Source: Alphaproteobacteria bacterium (GTDB taxonomy: Bacteria > Pseudomonadota > Alphaproteobacteria > Rhizobiales > Rhizobiaceae). Taken from it: a stretch of 64,000 bases of DNA. The stretch lies in NCBI GenBank assembly GCA_016861165.1, contig BOKV01000019.1:29424-93423 (forward strand), read 5' to 3'. Below are positions 17,877 through 25,543 of the stretch, piece by piece (the first letter of the stretch is position 1; the number at the start of each line of letters is the position of its first letter). Made by a program: the position numbers and the translations under genes. Below the pieces are notes generated by a model, which saw nothing but the letters and a program-made list of their open reading frames with translations, ran no database searches and was not told the DNA's origin.

Positions 17877-17916
17877 CCGGCCGGCCATCACGCCACGCCG
17901 GCCGATGGCCGGCCGG
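17877..17916 (+). terminator. Strong GC hairpin between YbjN-like gene and soxD
   Basis: A perfect 12-bp stem (arm 17877-17888 CCGGCCGGCCAT, complement 17905-17916) with a 16-base loop, 8 bases after the stop of the YbjN-like gene. There is no U-tract, so it may stabilise the upstream mRNA 3' end or attenuate read-through into soxD rather than act as a full intrinsic terminator. Confidence 0.45.
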
Positions 17917-18008
17917 TCCGCGCTCCACCCTGGGCTCAACCCATGACCACGGCCGCCACGGCACGACCAGCAGCAGACGGCAACGCCACGCTCATTCCGA
18001 CCTGACCC

Positions 18009-18374
18009 ATGCTCCTGATCCATTGCCCCTATTGCGAGGAAGCCCGGCCGGAACTGGAGTTCCGCCACGCCGGCGAGGCGCACATCGCCCGGCCCGCCGG
18101 CATCGCCGAAATATCGGACGAGGCGTTCGAGGCCTATTTCTTCATCCGCGACAATACCAAGGGCATCGTCTTCGAGCGCTGGCGCCACATCCACGGCTGC
18201 GGCCGCTTCTTCAACGCTGCCCGCCATTCGGTCTCCGACCGCTTCGTCGTCACCTACAGGGCCGGCGAGCCGAAGCCGGAACTGTCCGGCGAACAGGTGG
18301 CCGCCGCCGCGCCGGGCGGGAAGGCGACGCCGGCGAATGCGGCGGCGGGCGTGAACGGGAAGGCGGCGCGATGA
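18009..18374 (+). CDS. soxD: Sarcosine oxidase delta subunit
   Basis: A 121-residue zinc-binding delta subunit of heterotetrameric sarcosine oxidase, with a structural role. The zinc site is visible as Cys6 and Cys9 in HCPYCEEARPE and His60 and Cys64 in RHIHGCGRFFN. The C-terminal 30 residues are Ala/Gly-rich and probably disordered. Its stop overlaps the soxA start in an ATGA (18371-18374), indicating translational coupling. Confidence 0.95.
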   Translation: MLLIHCPYCEEARPELEFRHAGEAHIARPAGIAEISDEAFEAYFFIRDNTKGIVFERWRHIHGCGRFFNAARHSVSDRFVVTYRAGEPKPELSGEQVAAAAPGGKATPANAAAGVNGKAAR

Positions 18375-21340
18375 CCGTCGCCGCGCCTCATGCCGGCGCC
18401 AACCGCATAGCCGGCAAGGGCCGGCTGTCTCCGGCGCGCACCGTATCGTTCACCTTCGACCGCCGCCCCTACACCGCGCTGGCGGGCGACACGCTGGCCT
18501 CGGCCCTGCTCGCCAACGGCGTCAATCTGGTCGGCCGCTCGTTCAAGTACCACCGTCCGCGCGGCGTGCTCTCGGCCGGCGCCGACGAGCCGAACGCGCT
18601 CGTCGGGGTCGCCCGCGACGCCGCCCGCTTCCAGCCCAATGTCCGCGCCACGGCGCAGGAGGTATTCGACGGCCTGATCGCCACCAGCCAGAACCGCTGG
18701 CCGTCGCTCGCTTTCGACATCGGCGCCGGCAACGACTTCGTCGGCCGTTTCTTCCCCGCCGGCTTCTACTACAAGACCTTCATGTGGCCGGCGGCCGCCT
18801 GGAAGCGCCTTTACGAGCCGGTCATCCGCGCCGCCGCCGGTCTCGGCATGGCGCCGAAGGAGCCCGACCCCGACCGCTACGCCAACCGCTTCGCCCATTG
18901 CGACCTGCTCGTCGTCGGCGCCGGCCCGGCCGGGCTAGCCGCCGCGCTCGGCGCCGCGCGTGCCGGCAGGCGGGTGATCCTCGCCGACGAGAACGCCGTA
19001 CCGGGCGGCAGCCTGCTTGCCACCAACGAGGCGCTGATCGACGGCGTCCCCGGCTTCGACTGGGCCGCGGCGGTCGTCGCCGAACTGTCGTCGAAGGACA
19101 ATGTCACCGTCCTGCCGCGCACCACCGCCTTCGGCTATTACGCGCAGAACATGGTGGCGCTGGCCGAGCGCCTGACCGACCATCTGGCCCGCCCCGCGCC
19201 GGACGCGCCGCGCGAGCGCCTGTGGCAGGTGCGTGCCGGGAAGGTGGTGCTGGCCACCGGCGCGATCGAACGCCAGATCGTGTTCGCCGACAATGACCGC
19301 CCCGGCATCATGCTCGCTTCGGCGGCCCGGCTCTATCTCAACCATTACGGCGTCACCCCGGGGCGCAAGATCGGCGTCTATGCCGCCTGCGACTCGGCCT
19401 GGGCCGCCGCCTTCGACCTGAAGGCGGCCGGCGTGGAGATCGCCGCCATCGTCGACTGCCGCGCCGAGGTGCCGACCGACCTCGTCGCCCGCGCCAACGA
19501 CCTCGCCATCGGCGTGCTGGCCGGCCACGCCGTCACCGGCACCAGCGGCCGCCTGCGCGTGCGCTCCATGAGGGTGGCGCCGCTCGCCGGCGGCGGATCG
19601 CGCGAGTTCGAGATCGACTGCCTGCTGATGTCGGGCGGCTGGACGCCGTCGGTGCATCTCTTCTCGCAGTCGCGCGGCGGACTCGCCTATGACGCCGCCA
19701 ACGGGCGCTTCCTGCCCGGCACGGCGGCGCAGGACTGCATCTGTGTCGGCGCCTGCAACGGCACGCTCACGCTTGAGGACGCGCTCGCCGAGGGCGCGGC
19801 CGCCGCCGGCGTCACCCCGCCCGACGCCGAGGAGACCGCTTCGATGGCCGGCCACCTGCTCGGCGCCGCCAGCGGCGCCGGCCCGCGCGACTTCGTCAAG
19901 GCCTTCGTCGATTTCCAGAACGACGTCACCGCCAAGGACATCCGCCAGGCGGTGCGCGAGGGCATGCGCTCCATCGAGCACGTCAAGCGCTACACCACCA
20001 ACGGCATGGCCACCGACCAGGGCAAGACGGCCAACATGCACGGCCTCGCCATTGCCGCCGAGACGCTGGGCAAGGACATCCCCGAGGTCGGCCTGACCAC
20101 CTTCCGCCCGCCCTATACGCCGGTCACCTTCGGCGCCATCGTCAACCATGCGCGCGGCGAACTGTTCGACGTGACGCGGCGCACGCCCATCCATGGCTGG
20201 GCCGAGCAGAACGGCGCTGTCTTCGAGGATGTCGGCAACTGGAAGCGGACCTGGTATTTCCCGCGGCCCGGCGAGGACATGGCCGCCGCCGTCAATCGCG
20301 AATGCCGCACGACGCGCCAGGTCGCCGGCATCTTCGATGCCTCCACGCTCGGCAAGATCGAGGTGGTCGGCCCGGATGCCGTCGGATTCATGAACCTGCT
20401 CTACACCAATGCCTGGGACCGGCTCGATGTCGGCCGCTGCCGCTACGGCATCATGCTGCGCGAGGACGGCTACATCTATGACGACGGCGTCGTCGGCCGG
20501 CTTGCCGAGGACCGCTTCCACGTGACGACCACCACCGGCGGCGCGCCGCGGGTGCTTCACCACATGGAGGACTACCTGCAGACCGAGTTCCCGCACCTGA
20601 AGGTGTGGCTGACCTCGGTCAGCGAGCAGTGGGCGGTTGTCGCCGTGCAGGGCCCGAGGGCGCGCGACATCGTCGCGCCGCTGATCGAGGATGTCGACCT
20701 TGCCGCCATGCCGCACATGTCGATCCGCCAGGGCCGCTGCTGCGGCGTGCCGGCGCGCATCATGCGCGTCTCCTTCACCGGCGAACTCGGCTTCGAGATC
20801 AACGTGCCGGCCGATTTCGGCCGCGCCGTTTGGGAAGCGGTCTGGGAGCGCGGCGAGCCGCTCGGCATGGTCCCCTACGGCACCGAGGCGATGCATGTCA
20901 TGCGCGCCGAGAAGGGCTTCATCATCGTCGGCCAGGACACCGACGGCACGGTGACGCCCGATGACGCCGGCCTCGGCTGGGCGGTCGGGCGCAGCAAGCC
21001 CGATTTCGTCGGCATCCGCGGTCTCAGGCGCCCGGACCTTGCCGCCGGGGGCCGCCGTCAGCTCGTCGGCCTCAGGACCAGGGACCCGAGGACGGTGCTG
21101 GAGGAAGGCGCCCAGATCGTCGCCGACCCCCACCAGCCGGTGCCGATGAAGATGATCGGCTTCGTCACCTCCTCCTACTGGTCGGACAATTGCGGGCACT
21201 CGATCGCCCTGGCGCTGATCGACGACGGCCGCGCCCGCCTGGGCCAGACGCTCTACGTGCCGATGGCCAGCGAGACGATCGCGGTCGAGGTGACCGCCAC
21301 CGTCTTCCTCGATCCGGAGGGGAAGCGTCTCGATGGCTGA
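18371..21340 (+). CDS. soxA: Sarcosine oxidase alpha subunit
   Basis: A 989-residue alpha subunit. The N-terminal domain (about 1-150) is the small ferredoxin-like module (VSFTFDRRPYTALAGDTLAS, RSFKYHRPRGV). The central NAD+-binding pyridine-nucleotide-disulfide-reductase-like domain starts at CDLLVVGAGPAGLAAALGAA near residue 177. The C-terminal third is a GcvT-like folate domain (FMNLLYTNAWDRL, RCRYGIMLREDGYIYDDGV, SFTGELGFEINVP), where the methylene group is passed to tetrahydrofolate. It is coupled to soxD (ATGA) and overlaps soxG by 8 bases. Confidence 0.96.
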   Translation: MTVAAPHAGANRIAGKGRLSPARTVSFTFDRRPYTALAGDTLASALLANGVNLVGRSFKYHRPRGVLSAGADEPNALVGVARDAARFQPNVRATAQEVFDGLIATSQNRWPSLAFDIGAGNDFVGRFFPAGFYYKTFMWPAAAWKRLYEPVIRAAAGLGMAPKEPDPDRYANRFAHCDLLVVGAGPAGLAAALGAARAGRRVILADENAVPGGSLLATNEALIDGVPGFDWAAAVVAELSSKDNVTVLPRTTAFGYYAQNMVALAERLTDHLARPAPDAPRERLWQVRAGKVVLATGAIERQIVFADNDRPGIMLASAARLYLNHYGVTPGRKIGVYAACDSAWAAAFDLKAAGVEIAAIVDCRAEVPTDLVARANDLAIGVLAGHAVTGTSGRLRVRSMRVAPLAGGGSREFEIDCLLMSGGWTPSVHLFSQSRGGLAYDAANGRFLPGTAAQDCICVGACNGTLTLEDALAEGAAAAGVTPPDAEETASMAGHLLGAASGAGPRDFVKAFVDFQNDVTAKDIRQAVREGMRSIEHVKRYTTNGMATDQGKTANMHGLAIAAETLGKDIPEVGLTTFRPPYTPVTFGAIVNHARGELFDVTRRTPIHGWAEQNGAVFEDVGNWKRTWYFPRPGEDMAAAVNRECRTTRQVAGIFDASTLGKIEVVGPDAVGFMNLLYTNAWDRLDVGRCRYGIMLREDGYIYDDGVVGRLAEDRFHVTTTTGGAPRVLHHMEDYLQTEFPHLKVWLTSVSEQWAVVAVQGPRARDIVAPLIEDVDLAAMPHMSIRQGRCCGVPARIMRVSFTGELGFEINVPADFGRAVWEAVWERGEPLGMVPYGTEAMHVMRAEKGFIIVGQDTDGTVTPDDAGLGWAVGRSKPDFVGIRGLRRPDLAAGGRRQLVGLRTRDPRTVLEEGAQIVADPHQPVPMKMIGFVTSSYWSDNCGHSIALALIDDGRARLGQTLYVPMASETIAVEVTATVFLDPEGKRLDG

Positions 21341-21875
21341 GGCAGCGCGCATCCACCCGCTCGCCGGCCGGCGCTTGGCGCTGCCCGGCCTTTCGCTCGA
21401 ACCCTGTCCGCCGGCCGAGCGGCTGAGCCTGCGCGCCGGCGAGGACGCGCTGGCGGCCATCGACGAGGCGCTCGGCCTGGCGCTGCCGCGCCGGCCCATG
21501 GCAAGTGCCACGGCCGGCGGCCTCGCCGCGCTGTGGCTGGGGCCGGACGAATGGCTGATCGTCGCCGACGAAGGCGCCGGCCTTGCCGGCCGGCTCGCCG
21601 CGCTGACCGGCATCGCCTTCAGCGCGGTCGACCTCTCGCACCGCAATACTGCCATCTCGATCGACGGCGACAAGGCGGTGCTGGCGCTTGCCGCCGGCTG
21701 CCCGCGGGACCTGTCGCCGGCCGCCTTCCCGGTCGGCGCCTGCTCGCGTACCGTGCTGGGCAAGGCCGAGATCGTGCTGGCGCGCGAGGCGCCGGCGCGC
21801 TTCCGCGTCGAATGCTGGCGTTCTTTTGCCGATTACGTGTGGAATTATCTGGTCGATGCCGCTAAATCGGCCTGA
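21333..21875 (+). CDS. soxG: Sarcosine oxidase gamma subunit
   Basis: A 180-residue gamma subunit of sarcosine oxidase, related to the GcvT folate-binding fold and needed for assembly. Typical features: LWLGPDEWLIVADEG, the AVDLSHRNTAISIDGDKA strand pair, LAAGCPRDLSPAAFPVG, and the C-terminal VECWRSFADYVWNYLVDAA. It overlaps soxA by 8 bases and ends 17 bases before the membrane hydrolase gene, so that gene may share the transcript. No folD, purU or glyA gene is seen alongside, unlike some rhizobial sox operons. Confidence 0.93.
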   Translation: MAEAARIHPLAGRRLALPGLSLEPCPPAERLSLRAGEDALAAIDEALGLALPRRPMASATAGGLAALWLGPDEWLIVADEGAGLAGRLAALTGIAFSAVDLSHRNTAISIDGDKAVLALAAGCPRDLSPAAFPVGACSRTVLGKAEIVLAREAPARFRVECWRSFADYVWNYLVDAAKSA

Positions 21876-21892
21876 CGGGCGGGTGGCGGCGG

Positions 21893-23131
21893 ATGGAAGC
21901 GGCGGACATGGCGACAGCGGCGCAACAGGGCGATTCGCCGGCGATCATACGATCGAGGCTTGTCCTCAACTTCCCCGGCTTCGAGGCGACGGGGCCGCTC
22001 GCCCAGCTCGACCGCCTGCGCTACGGCGCCGGCAAGACCGGCGGGTTGTGGGGCTTCACCTATGAGCGGCTGAGCGCCGAGATCGTCGACGGCAGCCATC
22101 ACGCCATTGCCGAATCGCGCGCCCAGGGCGGCAACTGGCAGACGCGGACCCGCCTCGTCCAGTTCTCCTGGAGCGACGTGATCGAGGCCTATGAGAGCGA
22201 GCCGTTCCCGCGTGGTTTCCTGCGCAACTTCCCCAAATTCATGGCATTCTTCTTCGACGGCACCGTCGCGCGCTACTATTCGGCCAGCAAGCGCTACTGG
22301 GGCTTCACCATCTTCCCGCTGCTGCTGATCGGGCTGTTCGCCATCCTCGCCGGGCTGGTGGTCGTCCGCCTGATCGTGCCGTTCGTGCCGGCGCTCGACC
22401 ATCCCTTCGCCATCCTGGTGCTGACGCTGGCCGGCGTGTTCGTCCTGTGCCGTTGGCCGGGCAAGTCGGCCTATCTGCTGCTGACCGTCAACGACTGGGG
22501 CTTCGCCCGCGACATGGTCAACCGCGTCAATCCGCTGATCGAGACGCGCTTCCGCGAGTTCGCCGAGACCGTCGGCGACGAGATCGCCCGCAGCCGCGAC
22601 GACGAGGTCGTCATCGCCGGCCATTCCTTCGGCACCGTCTGGGCCGTCGGCGCGCTGGCGCTGGCGCTCGAAAGGAACCCCGACCTGCTCAAGGGGCGCA
22701 ACGCCGTCTTCCTGGCGCTGGGATCGAGCCTGCTGAAGATCGCGCTGGCGCCGAACGCGCGGTTCATGCGCGCGTGGGCCGCCCGCATCATGGCGGTGCC
22801 CGGCCTGCTGTGGCACGAGATCCAGACGAAGGACGACCTGATCGCCTTCTACAAGGCCGACCCCTTTGCCACGCTCGGGCTCACCGATCACGCCGCGACG
22901 CTGAAGATCGACCGGGTCAAGTACAAGGAGGCGATGGAGGCCGGGCGCTACCGTGGCATGCTCACCTCGCCCTACCGCACCCACCGCCAATATATCCTCT
23001 ATCAGGACCGGCGCGTGGCCTTCGACTACATCCTGCGCCTTTTCGGGCCGCTGTCGGCCCGCGATCTCGCGCTGCGGCCGGGGATGGTGGAGGCGATCGA
23101 CCGCGACGGCGCGCTGGCCGTGGCAAGCTGA
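21893..23131 (+). CDS. Membrane-embedded alpha/beta hydrolase-like protein, function unknown
   Basis: A 412-residue protein without a family name I can give. The N-terminal part (VLNFPGFEATGP) resembles the first strand and oxyanion loop of alpha/beta hydrolases. Two transmembrane segments follow (FTIFPLLLIGLFAILAGLVV about 137-156, FAILVLTLAGVFVLC about 171-185). The nucleophile elbow IAGHSFGTVWAV, with Ser near 244, comes after them, so the membrane hairpin is inserted inside the hydrolase fold. It starts 17 bases after soxG and ends 11 bases before an ICMT-type methyltransferase. ATG at 21893 has GGTGGCGG upstream; 21908 is an alternative. Confidence 0.7.
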   Translation: MEAADMATAAQQGDSPAIIRSRLVLNFPGFEATGPLAQLDRLRYGAGKTGGLWGFTYERLSAEIVDGSHHAIAESRAQGGNWQTRTRLVQFSWSDVIEAYESEPFPRGFLRNFPKFMAFFFDGTVARYYSASKRYWGFTIFPLLLIGLFAILAGLVVVRLIVPFVPALDHPFAILVLTLAGVFVLCRWPGKSAYLLLTVNDWGFARDMVNRVNPLIETRFREFAETVGDEIARSRDDEVVIAGHSFGTVWAVGALALALERNPDLLKGRNAVFLALGSSLLKIALAPNARFMRAWAARIMAVPGLLWHEIQTKDDLIAFYKADPFATLGLTDHAATLKIDRVKYKEAMEAGRYRGMLTSPYRTHRQYILYQDRRVAFDYILRLFGPLSARDLALRPGMVEAIDRDGALAVAS

Positions 23132-23142
23132 GGGCAACGACG

Positions 23143-23763
23143 ATGGATGGCCTGCGATCCCCATTGTTCAGCGGCGACCTCTGGACGATGGCCGGCGCCG
23201 TCCTCTGGTGCGCCGGCATCGTTTCCTGGGCGGCGCTGCGCTGGATTCCGAACCGCCGCTCGCGCCGCGTCAGGATCACCACCACCTCGCGCACGCCGAG
23301 CGAGCGCTTCTCCATGATCATGTCGAGCGCCGGGCTCGGCATCGTGCCGGCCGTCTGGGTGTTTTCCGGCTGGCCATCGGCGCTCGACCATGCCGCACAC
23401 CCGCTGCTCGTCGCCGTCGGCCTCGCCCTGTTCGCCGTGTCGCTGCGCCTGTTCCGTGTCACCCACAAGGCGCTCGGCGCCATGTGGTCGCATAGCCTCG
23501 ACCTGCGCGAGAACCACCGACTGGTCACCGCCGGCATCTATGCCCGGCTGCGCCATCCGATGTACACGGCGTTCTGGCTGTGGGCGCTCGCCCAGCCCTT
23601 CCTGCTCGCCAACTGGATGGCCGGGTTCGCCGGCATTGTCGGTTTCGGCACGCTCTATTTCCTGCGCGTCGGCCAGGAGGAGCGCATGATGGAAGAGCGC
23701 TTCGGCCAGGAATATCGCGACTATTGCGCCCGCACCAGGCGCATCCTGCCCGGCATCCACTAG
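23143..23763 (+). CDS. Isoprenylcysteine carboxylmethyltransferase (ICMT)-family protein
   Basis: A 206-residue integral membrane protein with about five spans. The C-terminal ICMT/PEMT SAM-binding signature is clear: GIYARLRHPMYTAFWLWALA, then a span, then RVGQEERMMEERFGQEYRDY with the closing RRILPG. Bacterial members methylate lipids or small isoprenoid-like molecules, since bacteria lack prenylated CaaX proteins; the substrate is unknown. It lies 11 bases after the membrane hydrolase, and the pair may act on the same hydrophobic substrate. Confidence 0.85.
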   Translation: MDGLRSPLFSGDLWTMAGAVLWCAGIVSWAALRWIPNRRSRRVRITTTSRTPSERFSMIMSSAGLGIVPAVWVFSGWPSALDHAAHPLLVAVGLALFAVSLRLFRVTHKALGAMWSHSLDLRENHRLVTAGIYARLRHPMYTAFWLWALAQPFLLANWMAGFAGIVGFGTLYFLRVGQEERMMEERFGQEYRDYCARTRRILPGIH

Positions 23764-23883
23764 CCTCGCCGCAGGCCGGACGCGCGCCGCGGGCCGGCCG
23801 CCTGCAGCTATTGTGCAACACTTGAGGCAAATCGCGCGGAACGGCCGCGCCGGGCGTTCCAGTCGCCGCGTCGATCGGGCAGT

Positions 23884-23899
23884 TTAACGCCGCGTTTAC
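23884..23899 (+). promoter_or_regulatory. Near-consensus CtrA box upstream of lipoprotein hydrolase
   Basis: TTAA-CGCCGCG-TTTAC differs from the CtrA consensus TTAA-N7-TTAAC at one position and lies 72 bases before the chosen start of the lipoprotein gene. CtrA is the cell-cycle response regulator of alphaproteobacteria. The single mismatch and lack of other evidence keep confidence low. Confidence 0.3.
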
Positions 23900-23970
23900 C
23901 ATGCGCCGGTGATATGCATGGACAAGCGCGATTTTGGATTCCTCCCAGGAATTTCAAGCTGTTATTGGGC

Positions 23971-24663
23971 ATGGACATGATTGAAGGATCTCTGCGTCAC
24001 GCCGCGGTTCTGATCACTGCTGCGATGATCGGACTGGCCGGCTGTTCGTCGACCGCCACCTCCACCAATGCCGGCGCGCCGCGCCCGGCCGATCCGAGCG
24101 AGCCGCGGCCCCAGGTCGAGCGGCTGATCGACCGCCAGGCCGCCGCCCGCGCCCCGCGCACCGGCGAGGTCTATCTGATGCGCGGCCTGATGGATGTCTT
24201 CTCGCGCGGCATCGACGAGATGGCCGCCAAGATCAACCGCGCCGGCGTCTACGCGCTCAACACCAGCTATACCAACTGGCAGCCGCTCGCCGACGAGATC
24301 ATCGCGCGCGAGAAGCGCGGCGAGGTCTCGCATCCGGTCATCATCGTCGGCCATTCGCTGGGCGCCAACGACGCCTCCAAGATGGCCACCTATCTGGGCG
24401 CCCGCGGCGTCAAGGTCGCCTATGTCGTCGGCTTCGACCCGACCGAGCCCGGCTATCTCGGCAAGAATGTCGACAAGGTCGTCAACTACTACCTGCCGAA
24501 CGGCGACAACCGCATGTACAAGACCAGCGGCTTCAAGGGCACGCTGCAGAACGTCTCGGTCACCGACATCGACGGCATCTCCCATACCACGATCGAGAAG
24601 AACCCGACGCTGCAGAACCGGGTCATCGGCCGCATCGTCGGCATGACCAGGAAGAAGAAATAA
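23971..24663 (+). CDS. Lipoprotein with alpha/beta hydrolase (GHSLG) domain
   Basis: A 230-residue predicted lipoprotein: hydrophobic h-region AAVLITAAMIGLAGC ending in a lipobox with Cys near residue 25. A single hydrolase-like domain follows (YLMRGLMDVFSRGIDEMAAK, then the nucleophile motif VIIVGHSLGANDASKMA). VVGFDPTEPGY and ISHTTIEKNP could supply the acid and the base. It therefore looks like a lipid- or thioester-hydrolase at the outer face of a membrane. Starts at 23914 and 23977 are possible; 23971 gives a normal signal peptide. Upstream lies a near-match CtrA box. Confidence 0.7.
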   Translation: MDMIEGSLRHAAVLITAAMIGLAGCSSTATSTNAGAPRPADPSEPRPQVERLIDRQAAARAPRTGEVYLMRGLMDVFSRGIDEMAAKINRAGVYALNTSYTNWQPLADEIIAREKRGEVSHPVIIVGHSLGANDASKMATYLGARGVKVAYVVGFDPTEPGYLGKNVDKVVNYYLPNGDNRMYKTSGFKGTLQNVSVTDIDGISHTTIEKNPTLQNRVIGRIVGMTRKKK

Positions 24664-24830
24664 GCCGGCGCCGCCCGGTAGCCCGCGCGGACTCTATCGC
24701 CCGCCGCCGGCCGCCGCATCTTCCGCGGCGCCGTTGCCGCGCCGGCGGTTCTGCTGCACTATATCCCATCAGATCTGACGCAGGCCGTTTGTCGATGGCG
24801 CGAGCGGCCGCCGGCAAACCGCCTGTGGTC

Positions 24831-24846
24831 GGAACCCCGGGGTTCC
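24831..24846. promoter_or_regulatory. 16-bp perfect palindrome in CBS-gene leader
   Basis: GGAACCCCGGGGTTCC, a perfect palindrome 98 bases before the CBS-domain gene. The 281-base gap 24664-24944 contains no gene. A possible alphaproteobacterial -10 (CTATAT, 24759-24764) lies 66 bases further upstream, which would place the palindrome in the 5' untranslated region. No regulator is known to me for this motif. Confidence 0.25.
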
Positions 24847-24944
24847 GGCGGCGGCCGACATTGCGGCGCAGCCCCGGTCGTGCCAACCCCGCGCAAGGAG
24901 GACACGGCCGGCTCCCCTGGGGCCGTGATGAGGAGGAGCGTCGG

Positions 24945-25379
24945 ATGAAGGTCGCCAAGGTTCTGGAAGTCAAGGGAAGCAAGGTCGCCACGGTCCACCC
25001 CGACGAACTGATCGAGACACTGTCGCACAGGTTCCGCGCCCTGCGCATCGGCGCCTTCGTGGTCAGCAGCGACGGCGCCACCGTCGAGGGCATCATCTCG
25101 GAACGCGACCTGGTCTACGGCCTCGCCGAGCACGGCGGCGAAATGCTCAATCGCAAGGTCGCCGAATTGATGACCCGTTCGGTGCTCACCTGCACGCGGG
25201 AGAGTTCGATCGCCGACCTGATGAAGCTGATGACGGTCAAGCGCGTCCGCCATGTGCCGGTCGTCGAGAACGGCCAGCTCGTCGGCATCGTCAGCATCGG
25301 CGATGTCGTCAAGCACCGCCTCGAAGAGGCCCAGCTCGAGGCCGACGTGATGCGCGACTACGCCATCGCCAAGCAGTAG
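24945..25379 (+). CDS. CBS-domain pair protein
   Basis: A 144-residue cytoplasmic protein made of two CBS motifs (about 10-65 and 75-130), which together form a Bateman module binding AMP, ATP, NAD or similar. Marks: VHPDELIETLSHRF, GAFVVSSDGATVEGIISERDLVYGL (first), then LMTRSVLTCTRESSI and RHVPVVENGQLVGIVSIGDVVKHR (second). An AGGAGGAG ribosome site precedes the ATG. Stand-alone CBS proteins of this type are common in Rhizobiales; the regulated partner is unknown. A hairpin terminator lies 141 bases downstream. Confidence 0.9.
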   Translation: MKVAKVLEVKGSKVATVHPDELIETLSHRFRALRIGAFVVSSDGATVEGIISERDLVYGLAEHGGEMLNRKVAELMTRSVLTCTRESSIADLMKLMTVKRVRHVPVVENGQLVGIVSIGDVVKHRLEEAQLEADVMRDYAIAKQ

Positions 25380-25451
25380 CGGCGGCGCGGCCGTCTGGCA
25401 TGCCCGGCCTTGTCGGGGGCGGTCGGGCCGTGGCGCCGCCTGGCTAGAGCT

Positions 25452-25489
25452 TCATCCCGCCGAGCGGTATCGCGAGGCGGACAGGATGA
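25452..25489 (-). repeat. Dispersed 38-bp hairpin repeat, copy D (inverted)
   Basis: Read on the minus strand, this copy matches the one at 33915-33952 at all but about three central positions (GATAC where the other has GCTGC). It lies between the CBS-domain gene and purH, just before the bidirectional terminator, and is preceded by TAGAGC, which in many Rhizobiales marks another short intergenic repeat. Confidence 0.75.
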
Positions 25490-25519
25490 CGCGACCAAAC
25501 AAATAGATAGAGCAAAATT

Positions 25520-25543
25520 CCGATTCATCTGGATCGGTTTTTT
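25520..25543 (+). terminator. Intrinsic terminator, possibly bidirectional
   Basis: A 7-bp stem (CCGATTC at 25520-25526 with GGATCGG at 25531-25537, one G-U pair) and ATCT loop, followed at once by six T. It ends transcription of the CBS gene. On the minus strand the same stem is followed by AATTTTG directly after the purH stop, so it may also serve purH. Flanking AGAGC and CTAG bases suggest descent from an intergenic repeat. Confidence 0.7.
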
